Shown piece after piece: positions 7,710 through 16,530 of a stretch of 57,577 nt of DNA. Source of the stretch: Clostridia bacterium (GTDB taxonomy: Bacteria; Bacillota; Sulfobacillia; JAJZYS01; JAJYTV01); the NCBI GenBank assembly GCA_027420455.1, contig DAIBJA010000025.1, forward strand, positions 1 through 57,577. Direction: 5' to 3'. Position 1 is the first letter of the stretch, and every line of letters starts with the position of its first letter. The notes beneath the pieces are model-generated. The model was not told the origin of the DNA, did no database searches, and saw only the letters and a program-made list of their open reading frames with translations. The position numbers and the translations under genes were made by a program.

Positions 7710-8030
7710 TCACCCCCTGCGCAGCGGTCGCCAAAGGTCTACGAAGGGCCAAGCGAGGGCCGGCAAGAGCGGCGAAGGCGCATGTCCGTGCCCGAAGGCG
7801 CGCACGGCGAGCAGCATGATCACGCCAAGGGCAAGAGCCGTGAGGAGATCGCCAAGGTAGACCCGCGAATGGTGGGGCGGCAGATTCCAGAGCTCACGGA
7901 CGGCACCTGCCGCAAGCGCGGCCGCGAGGAACGCGAGCAGGACCTGCACCGGGTAGCTCAAGGCGTGGCCGACCCAGAGGGCGAGCCACGCCGCGACGGC
8001 CGCCACCGCCAGGCGGCTCAACGCCATCAT
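7710..8030 (-). CDS. small integral membrane protein, unrecognised
   Basis: A 106-residue protein of mostly Ala/Leu/Val with about three predicted membrane segments and a basic C-terminus (LRRG). I do not recognise a family. ATG 8030 overlaps the stop of the upstream TPR gene by 4 nt, and the downstream CvpA-like gene begins 4 nt after its stop, so all three are likely translated from one mRNA. The reading frame is well supported by tight packing and the absence of a better frame. Confidence 0.6.
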   Translation of the reverse strand: MMALSRLAVAAVAAWLALWVGHALSYPVQVLLAFLAAALAAGAVRELWNLPPHHSRVYLGDLLTALALGVIMLLAVRAFGHGHAPSPLLPALAWPFVDLWRPLRRG

Positions 8031-8536
8031 CGCCAGAAGGCCGCGATTTGCAGCAGGCCTACCGCGACCAGGAACACCGTCGTCGTCCCTCCCCTTCCCA
8101 TGCAGCCGGTCATTTCCTTGCGCACGCTTTCGCGCTCGGACTCCCGGAACGCCCGCTGGGCATCCTTCAGGTGCTGCACCATCGGCCTGATGCGGCCAAG
8201 CTTCTTCATCGCCGCGGCCATGTTGTGGTGCGCCGAGGAGTAGTTCGGGTCGTAGGTCAGCGCTTCCTCGTAGTAGCGCAAGGCCTCCTCCGGGTTGCCG
8301 CGCTCCAGGAAGACGTTGCCGAGATTCGTCAGGGCAGGCGCGAACTTCGAGTCCAGGTCAAGTGATTGCCGGAACAATTGTTCTGCATCGTCGAAGTGCC
8401 CCAGGAGGGCCTGCAGCACGCCAAGCTTGTTCGGGCCTCGCGGGTCCTGCGGCTGCAGCTCCATGAACTGGAGATAGAGCGCCCGCGCCTGCTCGACATT
8501 GCCGCGCCGCTCCTCGTTTTGCGCTTCCACGTACAA
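8027..8536 (-). CDS. TPR-repeat protein with C-terminal membrane anchor
   Basis: The 169-residue product contains about three tetratricopeptide repeats between residues 1 and 110, recognisable from patterns such as ALTNLGNVFLERGNPEEALRYYEEAL and DPNYSSAHHNMA. A final hydrophobic segment (TTVFLVAVGLLQIAAF) would anchor it in the membrane with the repeats facing the cytoplasm. TPRs act as protein-interaction scaffolds; the partner is unknown, but the co-encoded small membrane protein is a candidate. The TTG start at 8536 is uncertain, and a GTG two codons later is possible. Confidence 0.65.
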   Translation of the reverse strand: MYVEAQNEERRGNVEQARALYLQFMELQPQDPRGPNKLGVLQALLGHFDDAEQLFRQSLDLDSKFAPALTNLGNVFLERGNPEEALRYYEEALTYDPNYSSAHHNMAAAMKKLGRIRPMVQHLKDAQRAFRESERESVRKEMTGCMGRGGTTTVFLVAVGLLQIAAFWR

Positions 8537-8567
8537 GCTTTCCGCTTCGTCCCGCGGCAGGGTGCCT

Positions 8568-9533
8568 TCACCGTCCTTGTCGGTTCGGTCCGCCTCGGTC
8601 TGCCAGAGCAGACGGCCAGACCAGTGCCAGCAGCCATATTAGAGCCAGGAGGGCCATGGCGGGATAGGCCCGGTCGACGATCGCCTGCACGCCCAGCATC
8701 GACGCGAGCCAAGCCAGGCCCGCGGTCGTCCAGACACCGCCGAAGAGATCCGTGGCGGCCTGGAGAAACGATGCCGCGGCCGAAAGGCTGGCTAGGCCGA
8801 TCGCCAGTTCAACGCCTAGCGCCAGGGCGCCATGAACCCGCAGAGCGATCTCGCGCAAGGGCAGGTCCGCGCCGGCCACGGTCACGCCCGACCGCGCCAG
8901 CACTGCCGCCTCCAACGTTAGCAGGAGACCGGCGGCTAGTCCACCTAGCAAGGCACCGCGCTGTCCCCGGACACCCTGCCCGGTCGCGGAGCGGCGAACG
9001 CCATCGCTGGCGAGCGCGATGTTGTAGGCTGCGTAGCCGAATACGGCCAGGATGGCCTGAAGCGGAGCCACGGCATGCGGCAGTCCCTCTGGGGGAAGGC
9101 GCACGACGCCGAGCAGGGCCGTCACGGCGACGGCCAGTACGACCAGTACCAGCATGAAACCTTGCCAGCGGCGCAAGGCGGACGTCCCATGCCGCTGCAC
9201 GACCGCTGTCAGCGTGGCCGCGGCCGCGCCGCCCAGAACGGGGCTCAGGCCGAACCGCGCGTGCGCGAGACTCGCGAGGGCCGCAAGGACGGCGGAGAGG
9301 GTGATAAAGCTGAAGACGGCGATCACCGCGGTCCAGATCGGGGCGACGCGAGGCACGGAGGCTGCCGTCTGCGCCGTGCGCCAGGCCCCGAGGCCGAGCA
9401 GGAGAGCGGCGCCCAAAGCGAGGAGGCTGCCCGTCGCCCCGTGCATGGCGAAGAACACCCAAATCTCCCGACCGGAGACGAACCCGGCCCCGACAACGGC
9501 TGCAAACGCGGCGATCGCGGACTCCCAGGCCAT
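8568..9533 (-). CDS. YkvI-type membrane protein (APC-superfamily-like transporter)
   Basis: A 321-residue protein with about ten hydrophobic segments. The N-terminal AAVVGAGFVSGREIWVFF matches the conserved first helix of the YkvI family, a distant relative of amino-acid transporters of the APC superfamily. The substrate is unknown. ATG 9533 (MAWESAIAAF) is chosen so that the first membrane helix follows immediately; the longer frame to 9605 would reach into the yyaC promoter region. It is divergent from yyaC. Confidence 0.65.
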   Translation of the reverse strand: MAWESAIAAFAAVVGAGFVSGREIWVFFAMHGATGSLLALGAALLLGLGAWRTAQTAASVPRVAPIWTAVIAVFSFITLSAVLAALASLAHARFGLSPVLGGAAAATLTAVVQRHGTSALRRWQGFMLVLVVLAVAVTALLGVVRLPPEGLPHAVAPLQAILAVFGYAAYNIALASDGVRRSATGQGVRGQRGALLGGLAAGLLLTLEAAVLARSGVTVAGADLPLREIALRVHGALALGVELAIGLASLSAAASFLQAATDLFGGVWTTAGLAWLASMLGVQAIVDRAYPAMALLALIWLLALVWPSALADRGGPNRQGR

Positions 9534-9603
9534 GCCCACCACCCTGGCAAGGCTATGCGGCGGCAAGTGTATACCTGCCGGAGGGCGGCCATATACTCGC
9601 GAC

Positions 9604-10200
9604 ATGCAAGAGCACCACGGCCGTCAGCAGAGGATGCGCGTGCGGCCGGAAGACCCGCGCGCCGCGGCCTTGCTGGCCGCGCACCTACAGCGTGAACTCA
9701 GCACCCTGCGCAGGCTCAGCGGACCGGCTACGATCGTCTGCGTAGGTACGGACAGGTCGACCGGCGATGCTCTCGGCCCGCTCGTCGGCACCTTGCTGAC
9801 GCAGTCCATGGAGCCGCTGCCGTTCGCCGTCCTCGGCAATCTGCAGGCGCCGGTGCACGCCGGCAACCTGCATGAGCTCCTGCCCCGTCTGCAGGCGGCG
9901 GCCGCCCAGGGCCCTGTCGTGGCCATCGACGCATGCCTGGGCAGCTTTGAGAGTGTAGGCAGCGTGCAGGTGCAACGCGGGCCGCTGAGGCCCGGTGCGG
10001 GGGTGCGCAAGGAATTGCCCCCGATCGGCGATGTCGCCGTCATGGCGACCGTCAACGTCGGGGGCTTCATGGAGTATGTGGTCCTGCAGAATACGCGGCT
10101 CGGACTCGTCTATGACATGGCCGCCATGATCGCGGACTCGCTCAGGATCGCTCTGGGCGCGGTTCGTTCTCCAAGCGGCGCAGTATTTCCTCCGCCGTGA
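9604..10200 (+). CDS. yyaC: sporulation protein YyaC (putative spore protease-like)
   Basis: The 198-residue protein shows the full YyaC signature: VCVGTDRSTGDALGPLVG, VHAGNLHELL, VAIDACLG, RPGAGVRKELPPIGDVA and VNVGGFMEYVVLQNTRL. YyaC resembles GPR-type spore peptidases and is conserved in endospore formers; its exact role is unclear. ATG 9604 has no clear RBS and ATG 9634 is an alternative start. It is the only plus-strand gene on the left arm, within the parB-proximal region as in Bacillus. Its 3' end overlaps the convergent UPF0180 gene by 59 nt. Confidence 0.9.
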   Translation: MQEHHGRQQRMRVRPEDPRAAALLAAHLQRELSTLRRLSGPATIVCVGTDRSTGDALGPLVGTLLTQSMEPLPFAVLGNLQAPVHAGNLHELLPRLQAAAAQGPVVAIDACLGSFESVGSVQVQRGPLRPGAGVRKELPPIGDVAVMATVNVGGFMEYVVLQNTRLGLVYDMAAMIADSLRIALGAVRSPSGAVFPPP

Positions 10201-10390
10201 GTCCCTGGGCCTGAATCACCGGGACATCAAGCTCGATGGTCTCGTCGCCGAACAGGTCGTCATCCTGACCCGTCAGAACGACGGCGTCCACCGCCGCCTC
10301 CCAGGCCTCTTCAAGCGGAACCACCTGCCAGCCGCGAGCCTCCACGGCCCTGCGGACCTGGCTTAGCCCGTCTTCGATGGCCACGCGCAA
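10142..10390 (-). CDS. UPF0180 (YkuS-type) protein
   Basis: An 82-residue protein starting MRVAIEDGLSQVRRAVEARGW, with VVLTGQDDDLFG and the C-terminal [14 protein letters not shown], the pattern of the YkuS/UPF0180 family in Bacillota. Function is unknown. Its C-terminal coding end overlaps the 3' end of yyaC on the opposite strand by 59 nt, so expression of the two genes could interfere. Confidence 0.75.
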   Translation of the reverse strand: MRVAIEDGLSQVRRAVEARGWQVVPLEEAWEAAVDAVVLTGQDDDLFGDETIELDVPVIQAQGLTAEEILRRLENEPRPERS

Positions 10391-10408
10391 AGCCTCATCA
10401 CCCCGGGC

Positions 10409-11368
10409 TTATTCTGCCTGCGGGGCTCCGGCTCCATGCAGGGCCGTCGTCGGCAGGGCGGCCGGGACGGCTCTCTGCGGACCATAGACGAAGTTCACCG
10501 CACCAGGAATAATGCCAAACTCTACGGGCGTCGTCCCGTTCAACTCGCCGTCGCGATGGACCGATGCGGCCGGTTCGGCCTCGATCGTCAGGGTCCGGCA
10601 GCGGACGACGCGAATCTTGGGGCTGCTCAGATGTCCCCCGCCATAAACGCGGGGGAGCAGGCCAAGCGTCTGCGGCACGCTGTAGTCACCCGCGAGCATC
10701 ACGTCGAGCATCCCGTCGTCCAGGCTGGCCGTCGGGACGATGCGCATGCCGCCTCCGTAGTACTGGGCGTTGCCGACCGCGACAAGCAGGAACCGTCCGT
10801 CGAATACCTGGCCGTCGGCTACGATCCGCATCTGCCGCGCGCGATACTGCCACAGCACATGCATCACCGCGCGGATGTACGGGACGGTGCCGGTCGAACT
10901 GTAGCGGTCGCGCAGGCGGTGGTCCTCCGCCGCGACCTCCGCGTCGAAGCCGACGCCTGCGACGTTGAGGAAGGTCGTGCCGCCGACCGTACCGAGGTCC
11001 GCGGGACTCGCCGGGCCGGCCAGAGCCAGTTCGGCTGCCGCCAGCACGTCCGAGGGGACACCGGACGTACGGCGGAAGTCGCAGCCGGCCCCCGTGGGCA
11101 CGAAGGCAAGGCTCGTGCGTCCCTGCGCGTGCCGGACGCCGTCCGCGACCTCGGCCAGGGTGCCGTCGCCACCGACGGCCACCACGCGGCCGTAGCCTTC
11201 CGCTTGCGCCTCTTGCGCGATGCGGGTGGCGTCGAGCGGAGCGGCTGTCACGGCCATCTCGATCTCATCGCTGCCATGGGCCTGCTGAATCTGCTGCCAC
11301 ACCAGCGGCCAACTGCGCTGCGTGCGGCCCCGTCCCGCGACATAGTTGACGATGAACAGCGTCTTCAC
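10409..11368 (-). CDS. diacylglycerol/lipid kinase family protein
   Basis: A 319-residue protein of the DagK/YegS fold. The N-terminal nucleotide-binding half has VGGDGTLAEVADGV (the GGDGT ATP motif), and the second domain has the TFLNVAGVGFDAEVA and GNAQYYGGGM segments seen in lipid kinases such as DgkB and BmrU. It probably phosphorylates diacylglycerol or a related lipid at the inner membrane face; the substrate is inferred. ATG 11368 overlaps the stop of the DUF4446 gene by 4 nt. Confidence 0.88.
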   Translation of the reverse strand: MKTLFIVNYVAGRGRTQRSWPLVWQQIQQAHGSDEIEMAVTAAPLDATRIAQEAQAEGYGRVVAVGGDGTLAEVADGVRHAQGRTSLAFVPTGAGCDFRRTSGVPSDVLAAAELALAGPASPADLGTVGGTTFLNVAGVGFDAEVAAEDHRLRDRYSSTGTVPYIRAVMHVLWQYRARQMRIVADGQVFDGRFLLVAVGNAQYYGGGMRIVPTASLDDGMLDVMLAGDYSVPQTLGLLPRVYGGGHLSSPKIRVVRCRTLTIEAEPAASVHRDGELNGTTPVEFGIIPGAVNFVYGPQRAVPAALPTTALHGAGAPQAE

Positions 11369-11880
11369 ACGGCGTGCACCTCGTGCTTCGAGTCAATAGC
11401 TGCACCTATCGCCGCCCGCTCCTCCTCCGACAGAGGGTAGCGAGAGGCGCCAGACGCCACTGGTTTGGCGTAGATGCGGGTTTCCTCGCGACCGTAAAGG
11501 CCCGAGATGACGACGCCGTCGTCCTCCGCGTCGAGCAACGCCACGCTGAACGAAAGCTCGGCTCCGGCTCCGGGGAAGGCGTTGTAGCGCACCACCCCGA
11601 CGCGCTGGAGCGCACGGCGCATCAGCACCTCCACGCCGTCCAGCCTGGCCGAGGCGCTGGCCACGCCCGCTTGCGCCTCACGCAGGGCCTGCCACTGTTC
11701 ATGCAGCAGGGTCTCCACGTCCGTAGCCTGCCCACCTCGCAGCAGGTGGTCGAGCCGGCGCCGCAGGCGGCGCGCCGCGGCAAGGCTCATAAGGCCCGCA
11801 ATCAGGGCGATGACTCCTACGACCAGCCCTGCCGCACCGATCAGCGCCAGCCAAGGCGCCAGTCGGATCAACTCAGGCAA
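11365..11880 (-). CDS. DUF4446 family protein
   Basis: A 171-residue protein with one N-terminal membrane helix (about residues 10-35), a helical stretch and the conserved VRYNAFPGAGAELSFSVALLD and YGREETRIYAKP segments of DUF4446. The family often follows parB in Bacillota; function is unknown. The gene is separated from parB only by the parS palindrome and is coupled to the lipid kinase by a 4-nt overlap. Confidence 0.8.
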   Translation of the reverse strand: MPELIRLAPWLALIGAAGLVVGVIALIAGLMSLAAARRLRRRLDHLLRGGQATDVETLLHEQWQALREAQAGVASASARLDGVEVLMRRALQRVGVVRYNAFPGAGAELSFSVALLDAEDDGVVISGLYGREETRIYAKPVASGASRYPLSEEERAAIGAAIDSKHEVHAV

Positions 11881-11897
11881 CCCGCTTCCCCCTCGAA

Positions 11898-11913
11898 TGT
11901 TTCACGTGAAACA
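11898..11913. promoter_or_regulatory. parS centromere site
   Basis: TGTTTCACGTGAAACA is a perfect 16-bp palindrome identical to the canonical parS bound by ParB/Spo0J. It lies 2 nt beyond the parB stop and 17 nt before the DUF4446 start. ParB is expected to load here and spread to partition the origin region. Confidence 0.95.
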
Positions 11914-12723
11914 ATTTAGTCCTCCTCGGGAACGAAGCGCGCCACAAGCCGCGCCAGGTCCTCCTCGCTGCGGAACCGGATCTCCACCGCGCCGCCGCGA
12001 GCGCCGGCCCGGATGCGCACCGGCATCTCCAGAGCGCCACTAAGGCGCTCCTCCCACCGCGCGACCCGCCCTGCGGGCTTCGCCGGCTTTGGCCGCGCCT
12101 GCGTGGCCGGCTTGCGCGCCAGTTCCTCCACCTCGCGAACGCTGAGCTGCCGGGCGACCGCTTCCATCGCGGCAACCACCTGGCGGCCCGGAGGCAATCC
12201 CAGAATCGCACGCGCGTGGCCCGCAGACAAGGACCCTTTGCGGACAAGGTCCTTAACTTCTTCTGGAAGTCCGAGCAGACGCAGGCTGTTCGCCACTGCG
12301 GAGCGGCTTCGGCCGATCACCTGCGCGAGCTCCTCCTGGCGAAGGTCCCGCGTGTCGGCGAGACGCTGGATCGCCTCCGCCTCCTCGAGCGGGTTGAGGT
12401 CCTCACGTTGCAGGTTCTCCACAAGCGCAATTTCAAGAAGGCGCCCATCGTCGCACGCTCGCAGGACGACGGGTACCTCGCTGAGCCCCGCCATCTGCGC
12501 GGCGCGCCAGCGCCGCTCTCCCGCGATCAGTTCGTACCCTGTGGCCGCGGCCCGGACCACCAGCGGCTGCAGGACCCCATGGCGCGAAATCGAGTCGGCC
12601 AGCTCCCTGAGCGCTCCCTCGTCGAATTCCCGTCGCGGCTGGTATGGATTAGGGCGGATCGCGCTGACCGCGACCTGCTGCAGTCCCTCGTCCGGCGCCA
12701 CCCGCACCTCGGGGATCAGCGCC

Positions 12724-13515
<792 letters not shown>

Positions 13516-13521
13516 TCCTCC

Positions 13522-14271
13522 TCAGCGCCGGGGTATGCGCAGCCGCAGCTCGAGCGCATCCTCGGACGCCTCTTCCAACAGTTCCACGGCCACGCCGGCT
13601 GCCTGAAGCCGTTGCACGCTCTCACGCAACGCGTTGACCACGATGCGAACGTCCTTGACGTAGCGACGGGGCATTTCCCGGGAAATAGTTCGCACGCGCT
13701 CCTCGAGCTCTCGCGCCGTCCAACCCTCACGCGCGGCTTGCCGCGCCAGTTCAAGTCGGGTCACGCCAGCCACACGCAGCAGCGCGCGCAAGTGACGCTC
13801 GCCGAGTCCCCCCGCCTGCGCCAGTTCGCGGATCTCGTCCCCGAGGCGGAGCAGGCGGAGCTTGTTCGCTATGGCCGCCTGGCTCTTCCCGACGCGCTTG
13901 CCGAGTTCCGTCTGCGATAGGCCGAACTCCTGCATCACGCGCCGGTAACCCTCGGCCTCCTCGAACACGCCGAGGTCGCTGCGCTGAAGGTTCTCCACGA
14001 GCCCCCGCACGGCGCTCTCGACTGAGGTTGCCTCCTCGACGATCGCAGGGATGCTGGTCAGGCCGGCAGCCAGTGCCGCACGCAGCCGCCGTTCGCCGGC
14101 GATCAACTCGAGCCCGTCCTCGGCTCGGCGAACCACGATCGGCTGCAGCATACCGTGCAGGCGCAAAGACTGCGCGAGCCCTTCGAGCGCTCGCGCATCA
14201 AAGTCCTTCCGTGCCTGATGCGGACTTCGCCGGACGTGCTCCGGGTCCACCGCGATCAGTTCGGGCGGCAC
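13522..14271 (-). CDS. noc: nucleoid occlusion protein Noc
   Basis: Noc is a ParB paralogue that binds its own palindrome across the chromosome and blocks division over the nucleoid. The 249-residue product has the ERRLRAALAAGL and ENLQRSDLGVFEEAEGY motifs, an HTH TELGKRVGKSQAAIANKLRLL, and the Noc-type C-terminus PRRYVKDVRIVVNALRES. It sits between rsmG and soj, the Bacillus noc position. GTG 14271 is preferred because GGGAGG lies 7 nt upstream; a TTG at 14286 would add only five residues. Either way the protein starts straight into the ParB-like fold, without the amphipathic membrane-targeting helix of B. subtilis Noc. It contains its own binding site at 13673-13686. Confidence 0.9.
   Translation of the reverse strand: MPPELIAVDPEHVRRSPHQARKDFDARALEGLAQSLRLHGMLQPIVVRRAEDGLELIAGERRLRAALAAGLTSIPAIVEEATSVESAVRGLVENLQRSDLGVFEEAEGYRRVMQEFGLSQTELGKRVGKSQAAIANKLRLLRLGDEIRELAQAGGLGERHLRALLRVAGVTRLELARQAAREGWTARELEERVRTISREMPRRYVKDVRIVVNALRESVQRLQAAGVAVELLEEASEDALELRLRIPRR
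13673..13686. promoter_or_regulatory. Noc-binding site (NBS)
   Basis: ATTTCCCGGGAAAT is a perfect 14-bp palindrome identical to the B. subtilis Noc-binding consensus. It lies inside the noc coding region, in the part encoding TISREMPRR. It supports calling the host gene noc rather than a second parB. Confidence 0.85.
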
Positions 14272-14295
14272 AGGCAAACCTCCCAATGACTTGGG

Positions 14296-15045
14296 CTATT
14301 CGCCTTCCCCTGCGCCTTCCCTTTCCGCGGCGGCCCTTTGCGACGGGAACTCCCGCTTGAGCCGCGCAAAGGAGATCGGACGCCCCGCGGGCGTCGGTCG
14401 CTCCTTGCGGTAGATCAGCAACGTCCGCTCGATACCCTCCGCGAGGCGATAGCTCCTGCGCTCGACGCCAGCGAAACCCATCCGCGCCGCGACGCCCGCC
14501 GCTGCGGCGGCTTCCTCTCCGGCCCTGCCCGGCTCGCCCTTCAGAAGACAGAGCAGCCCGCCAGGGCGCACCAGACCACCACACACTTCGACGGCGACCG
14601 GCGCACTCGCCACCGCCCGCGCCGTCACCAGGGGAAACCCATCCCGCAGCGCCCCGCGCGCCTCGTCCTCTGCCCGCGCCCAGCGTACCGCCGCGTCGAG
14701 TTCGAGTTGCCCGACCACGGACTGCAGGAATTCGACCTTGCGCTTCTCGGCCTCCACCAGCGTCGCCCGCGGCGCATAGCCCGCCGCCAGCCAGACGATC
14801 ACTGGCAGGCCCCCGCCGCTGCCGACGTCCAGGATGTCCTGTGGGTCTACCGCCAAGGTCCGCCACGCCAGGAGGCTGTCCAGGATGCCCTCGCGCAGAA
14901 AAACGTCAGGCGAGCGCAGCGCAGTGAGATTCTGCGTCGCGTTCGCCTCCGCGAGTAACGCCTGGTAGTTGAGGACCCGCAGGATGGCCGCCTCGTCCAG
15001 CACGATGCCCGACTCCTGCAGGAGGGCGGCGAGCTCTGCTCTCAC
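14296..15045 (-). CDS. rsmG: 16S rRNA (guanine527-N7)-methyltransferase RsmG
   Basis: RsmG methylates G527 of 16S rRNA using SAM. The 249-residue protein has NATQNLTALRSPDVFLREGILDSL, the SAM motif ILDVGSGGGLPVIVWL and the VTARAVASAPVAVE segment. It starts with ATG 15045, overlapping the khpB stop by 4 nt. In most Bacillota mnmE and mnmG lie between khpB/jag and rsmG; here the two genes are directly joined. Confidence 0.95.
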   Translation of the reverse strand: MRAELAALLQESGIVLDEAAILRVLNYQALLAEANATQNLTALRSPDVFLREGILDSLLAWRTLAVDPQDILDVGSGGGLPVIVWLAAGYAPRATLVEAEKRKVEFLQSVVGQLELDAAVRWARAEDEARGALRDGFPLVTARAVASAPVAVEVCGGLVRPGGLLCLLKGEPGRAGEEAAAAAGVAARMGFAGVERRSYRLAEGIERTLLIYRKERPTPAGRPISFARLKREFPSQRAAAEREGAGEGE

Positions 15046-15656
15046 CGCTTCTGCACGACCACCTGCCGGTGCGGATCCTCGCCACGGCTCTGGCTCTGCA
15101 GGTCGGGGTACTCCTGGATCACGCTGTGGATGATGCGCCGCTCGCTGGCGGGCATCACCTCGAGCACCGATTCCTCGCCCGACTCGCGCACGCGCGCCGC
15201 GACCTCGCGGGCCATCTTCTCGAGCGCCTCGCGGCGCTGGGCCCGGTAACCGCCGACGTCGAGCACGATGCGCTCGCCGCCCTTCTTGCCGACAGCCGCC
15301 GCCACCACGTACTGCAGAGCGTCGAGGGCCTCGCCACGCCTACGCACGAACCAGCCGAAATCGCCGTCGACCGCGATCAGGACGTGGTCCTCATCCCGGC
15401 TGACACTCGGCTCCACCTCGGTGCCAAGCTCCTTGAAGAAGCCCTTGACGAGATCCGCCGCGCGTTCCCCGACGGACTCCCGCCGTCGCGCGCGAACCCG
15501 CCACGGACGCGAAAACAGGCCGAGCATGCCGGCCTTGCCCTCTTGAAGGATCGTGAACTCGATGTCCTCCATGAGCGCGCCAAGTCGGCCCTCGGCCCGG
15601 ATCTTCGCTTCTTCGAGCGTCTGCCCTTCGACCTCGATCTCTTCCAGTTCGTCCAT
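15042..15656 (-). CDS. khpB: RNA-binding protein KhpB (Jag/SpoIIIJ-associated)
   Basis: The 204-residue protein has the three expected parts: an N-terminal Jag domain (EGQTLEEAKIRAEGRLG), a KH domain (residues ~75-145, with RRGEALDALQYVV as the GxxG-region equivalent), and a C-terminal R3H domain with ASERRIIHSVIQEYPDLQSQSRGEDPHR. KhpB/Jag binds RNA and influences cell-envelope and sporulation genes. It lies 1 nt downstream of yidC and overlaps rsmG by 4 nt. Confidence 0.93.
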   Translation of the reverse strand: MDELEEIEVEGQTLEEAKIRAEGRLGALMEDIEFTILQEGKAGMLGLFSRPWRVRARRRESVGERAADLVKGFFKELGTEVEPSVSRDEDHVLIAVDGDFGWFVRRRGEALDALQYVVAAAVGKKGGERIVLDVGGYRAQRREALEKMAREVAARVRESGEESVLEVMPASERRIIHSVIQEYPDLQSQSRGEDPHRQVVVQKR

Positions 15657-15657
15657 G

Positions 15658-16311
15658 CTACTTCTGCACCTTTGCCGCCGACGCTTGCGGTCTGCCGACT
15701 CCGCTCAAGTAGCTCTGGCCCACCGTGAACAGGGTGGCCACGGCCCAATAGAGCGAGAGTCCGCTGGCGTAGCGCATGCTGATGAAGAACAGCAAGGCCG
15801 GCATCATGATGTACGTGATCATCTGCTGCGAGCGGTCCGTTCCCGCCCTGGGCATCGTCACGAACGTCTGCCACAGGGTGGTGCCGGCCACGATGACCGG
15901 CAGGATGTAGTAGGGGTCCGGCAGCGATAGGCTCGGCAGCCACAGGAACGCCTTCGAGCCGATGTAGGGGAAGTGCTCGAGACCAGCAAACAGAGCGTAA
16001 AGGATTGGCAACTGCACGATCATCGGGATGCACCCCGCAAGCGGATTCGTGCCGACCCGCTTGTAGAGGTCCATCATTTCCTGGTTGAGGCGCTGCGGGT
16101 CCTTCTTGTACTTCTCCTGCAGGCGCTTCATCTCGGGCTGCAATTCCTGCATCTTGCGCATGTAGCGCAACTGACCGTGGTACAGCGGCATGATGACCAC
16201 GCGCACCACGATCGTCAGCAGGATGATCGCGAGGCCGTAACTGTGGGTGATGTTGTAGAAGAACTGCATCACCCACTGCATACCCGAGACCAGCGCGTTA
16301 AACAGCGCCAA
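15658..16311 (-). CDS. yidC: membrane protein insertase YidC/Oxa1/SpoIIIJ
   Basis: YidC inserts membrane proteins, alone or with SecYEG. The 217-residue product has five expected membrane segments, with IILLTIVVRVVIMPLY containing the groove arginine, then the cytoplasmic hairpin MRKMQELQPEMKRLQEKYKKDP and the conserved GCIPMIVQLPILYALF. It lacks an obvious lipobox; some Bacillota forms are lipoproteins. It belongs to the rpmH-rnpA-yidD-yidC-khpB series. Confidence 0.95.
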   Translation of the reverse strand: MALFNALVSGMQWVMQFFYNITHSYGLAIILLTIVVRVVIMPLYHGQLRYMRKMQELQPEMKRLQEKYKKDPQRLNQEMMDLYKRVGTNPLAGCIPMIVQLPILYALFAGLEHFPYIGSKAFLWLPSLSLPDPYYILPVIVAGTTLWQTFVTMPRAGTDRSQQMITYIMMPALLFFISMRYASGLSLYWAVATLFTVGQSYLSGVGRPQASAAKVQK

Positions 16312-16332
16312 GACTGTATCTCCTTCCGCCTG

Positions 16333-16530
16333 CTAGGGAACAGGGTCCCATCCGCCAGGATGGAACGGGTGACACCGCAGCAGTCTCTTGATGGCCATGA
16401 GCCCGCCCTTGCGCGCGCCGTAGCGCTCGATGGCGGTGAGGGCGTATTGCGAGCAGGTTGGCGTATACCGGCAGTGTGGCCCTGACAGGGGTGAGATGTA
16501 GCGTCGATAGAACCGGATCAGGGAGGTCAG
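16333..16530 (-). CDS. yidD: membrane protein insertion efficiency factor YidD
   Basis: The conserved part, [32 protein letters not shown], ending with [13 protein letters not shown], is clearly YidD, a small amphipathic helper of YidC. No ATG, GTG or TTG lies at a suitable place in the last part of rnpA. The most economical start is a CTG at 16530 whose sequence CTGA overlaps the rnpA stop, giving 65 residues (typical family size about 70-80). The longer frame to 16656 would begin deep inside rnpA and adds unrelated sequence. Confidence 0.85.
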   Translation of the reverse strand: MTSLIRFYRRYISPLSGPHCRYTPTCSQYALTAIERYGARKGGLMAIKRLLRCHPFHPGGWDPVP

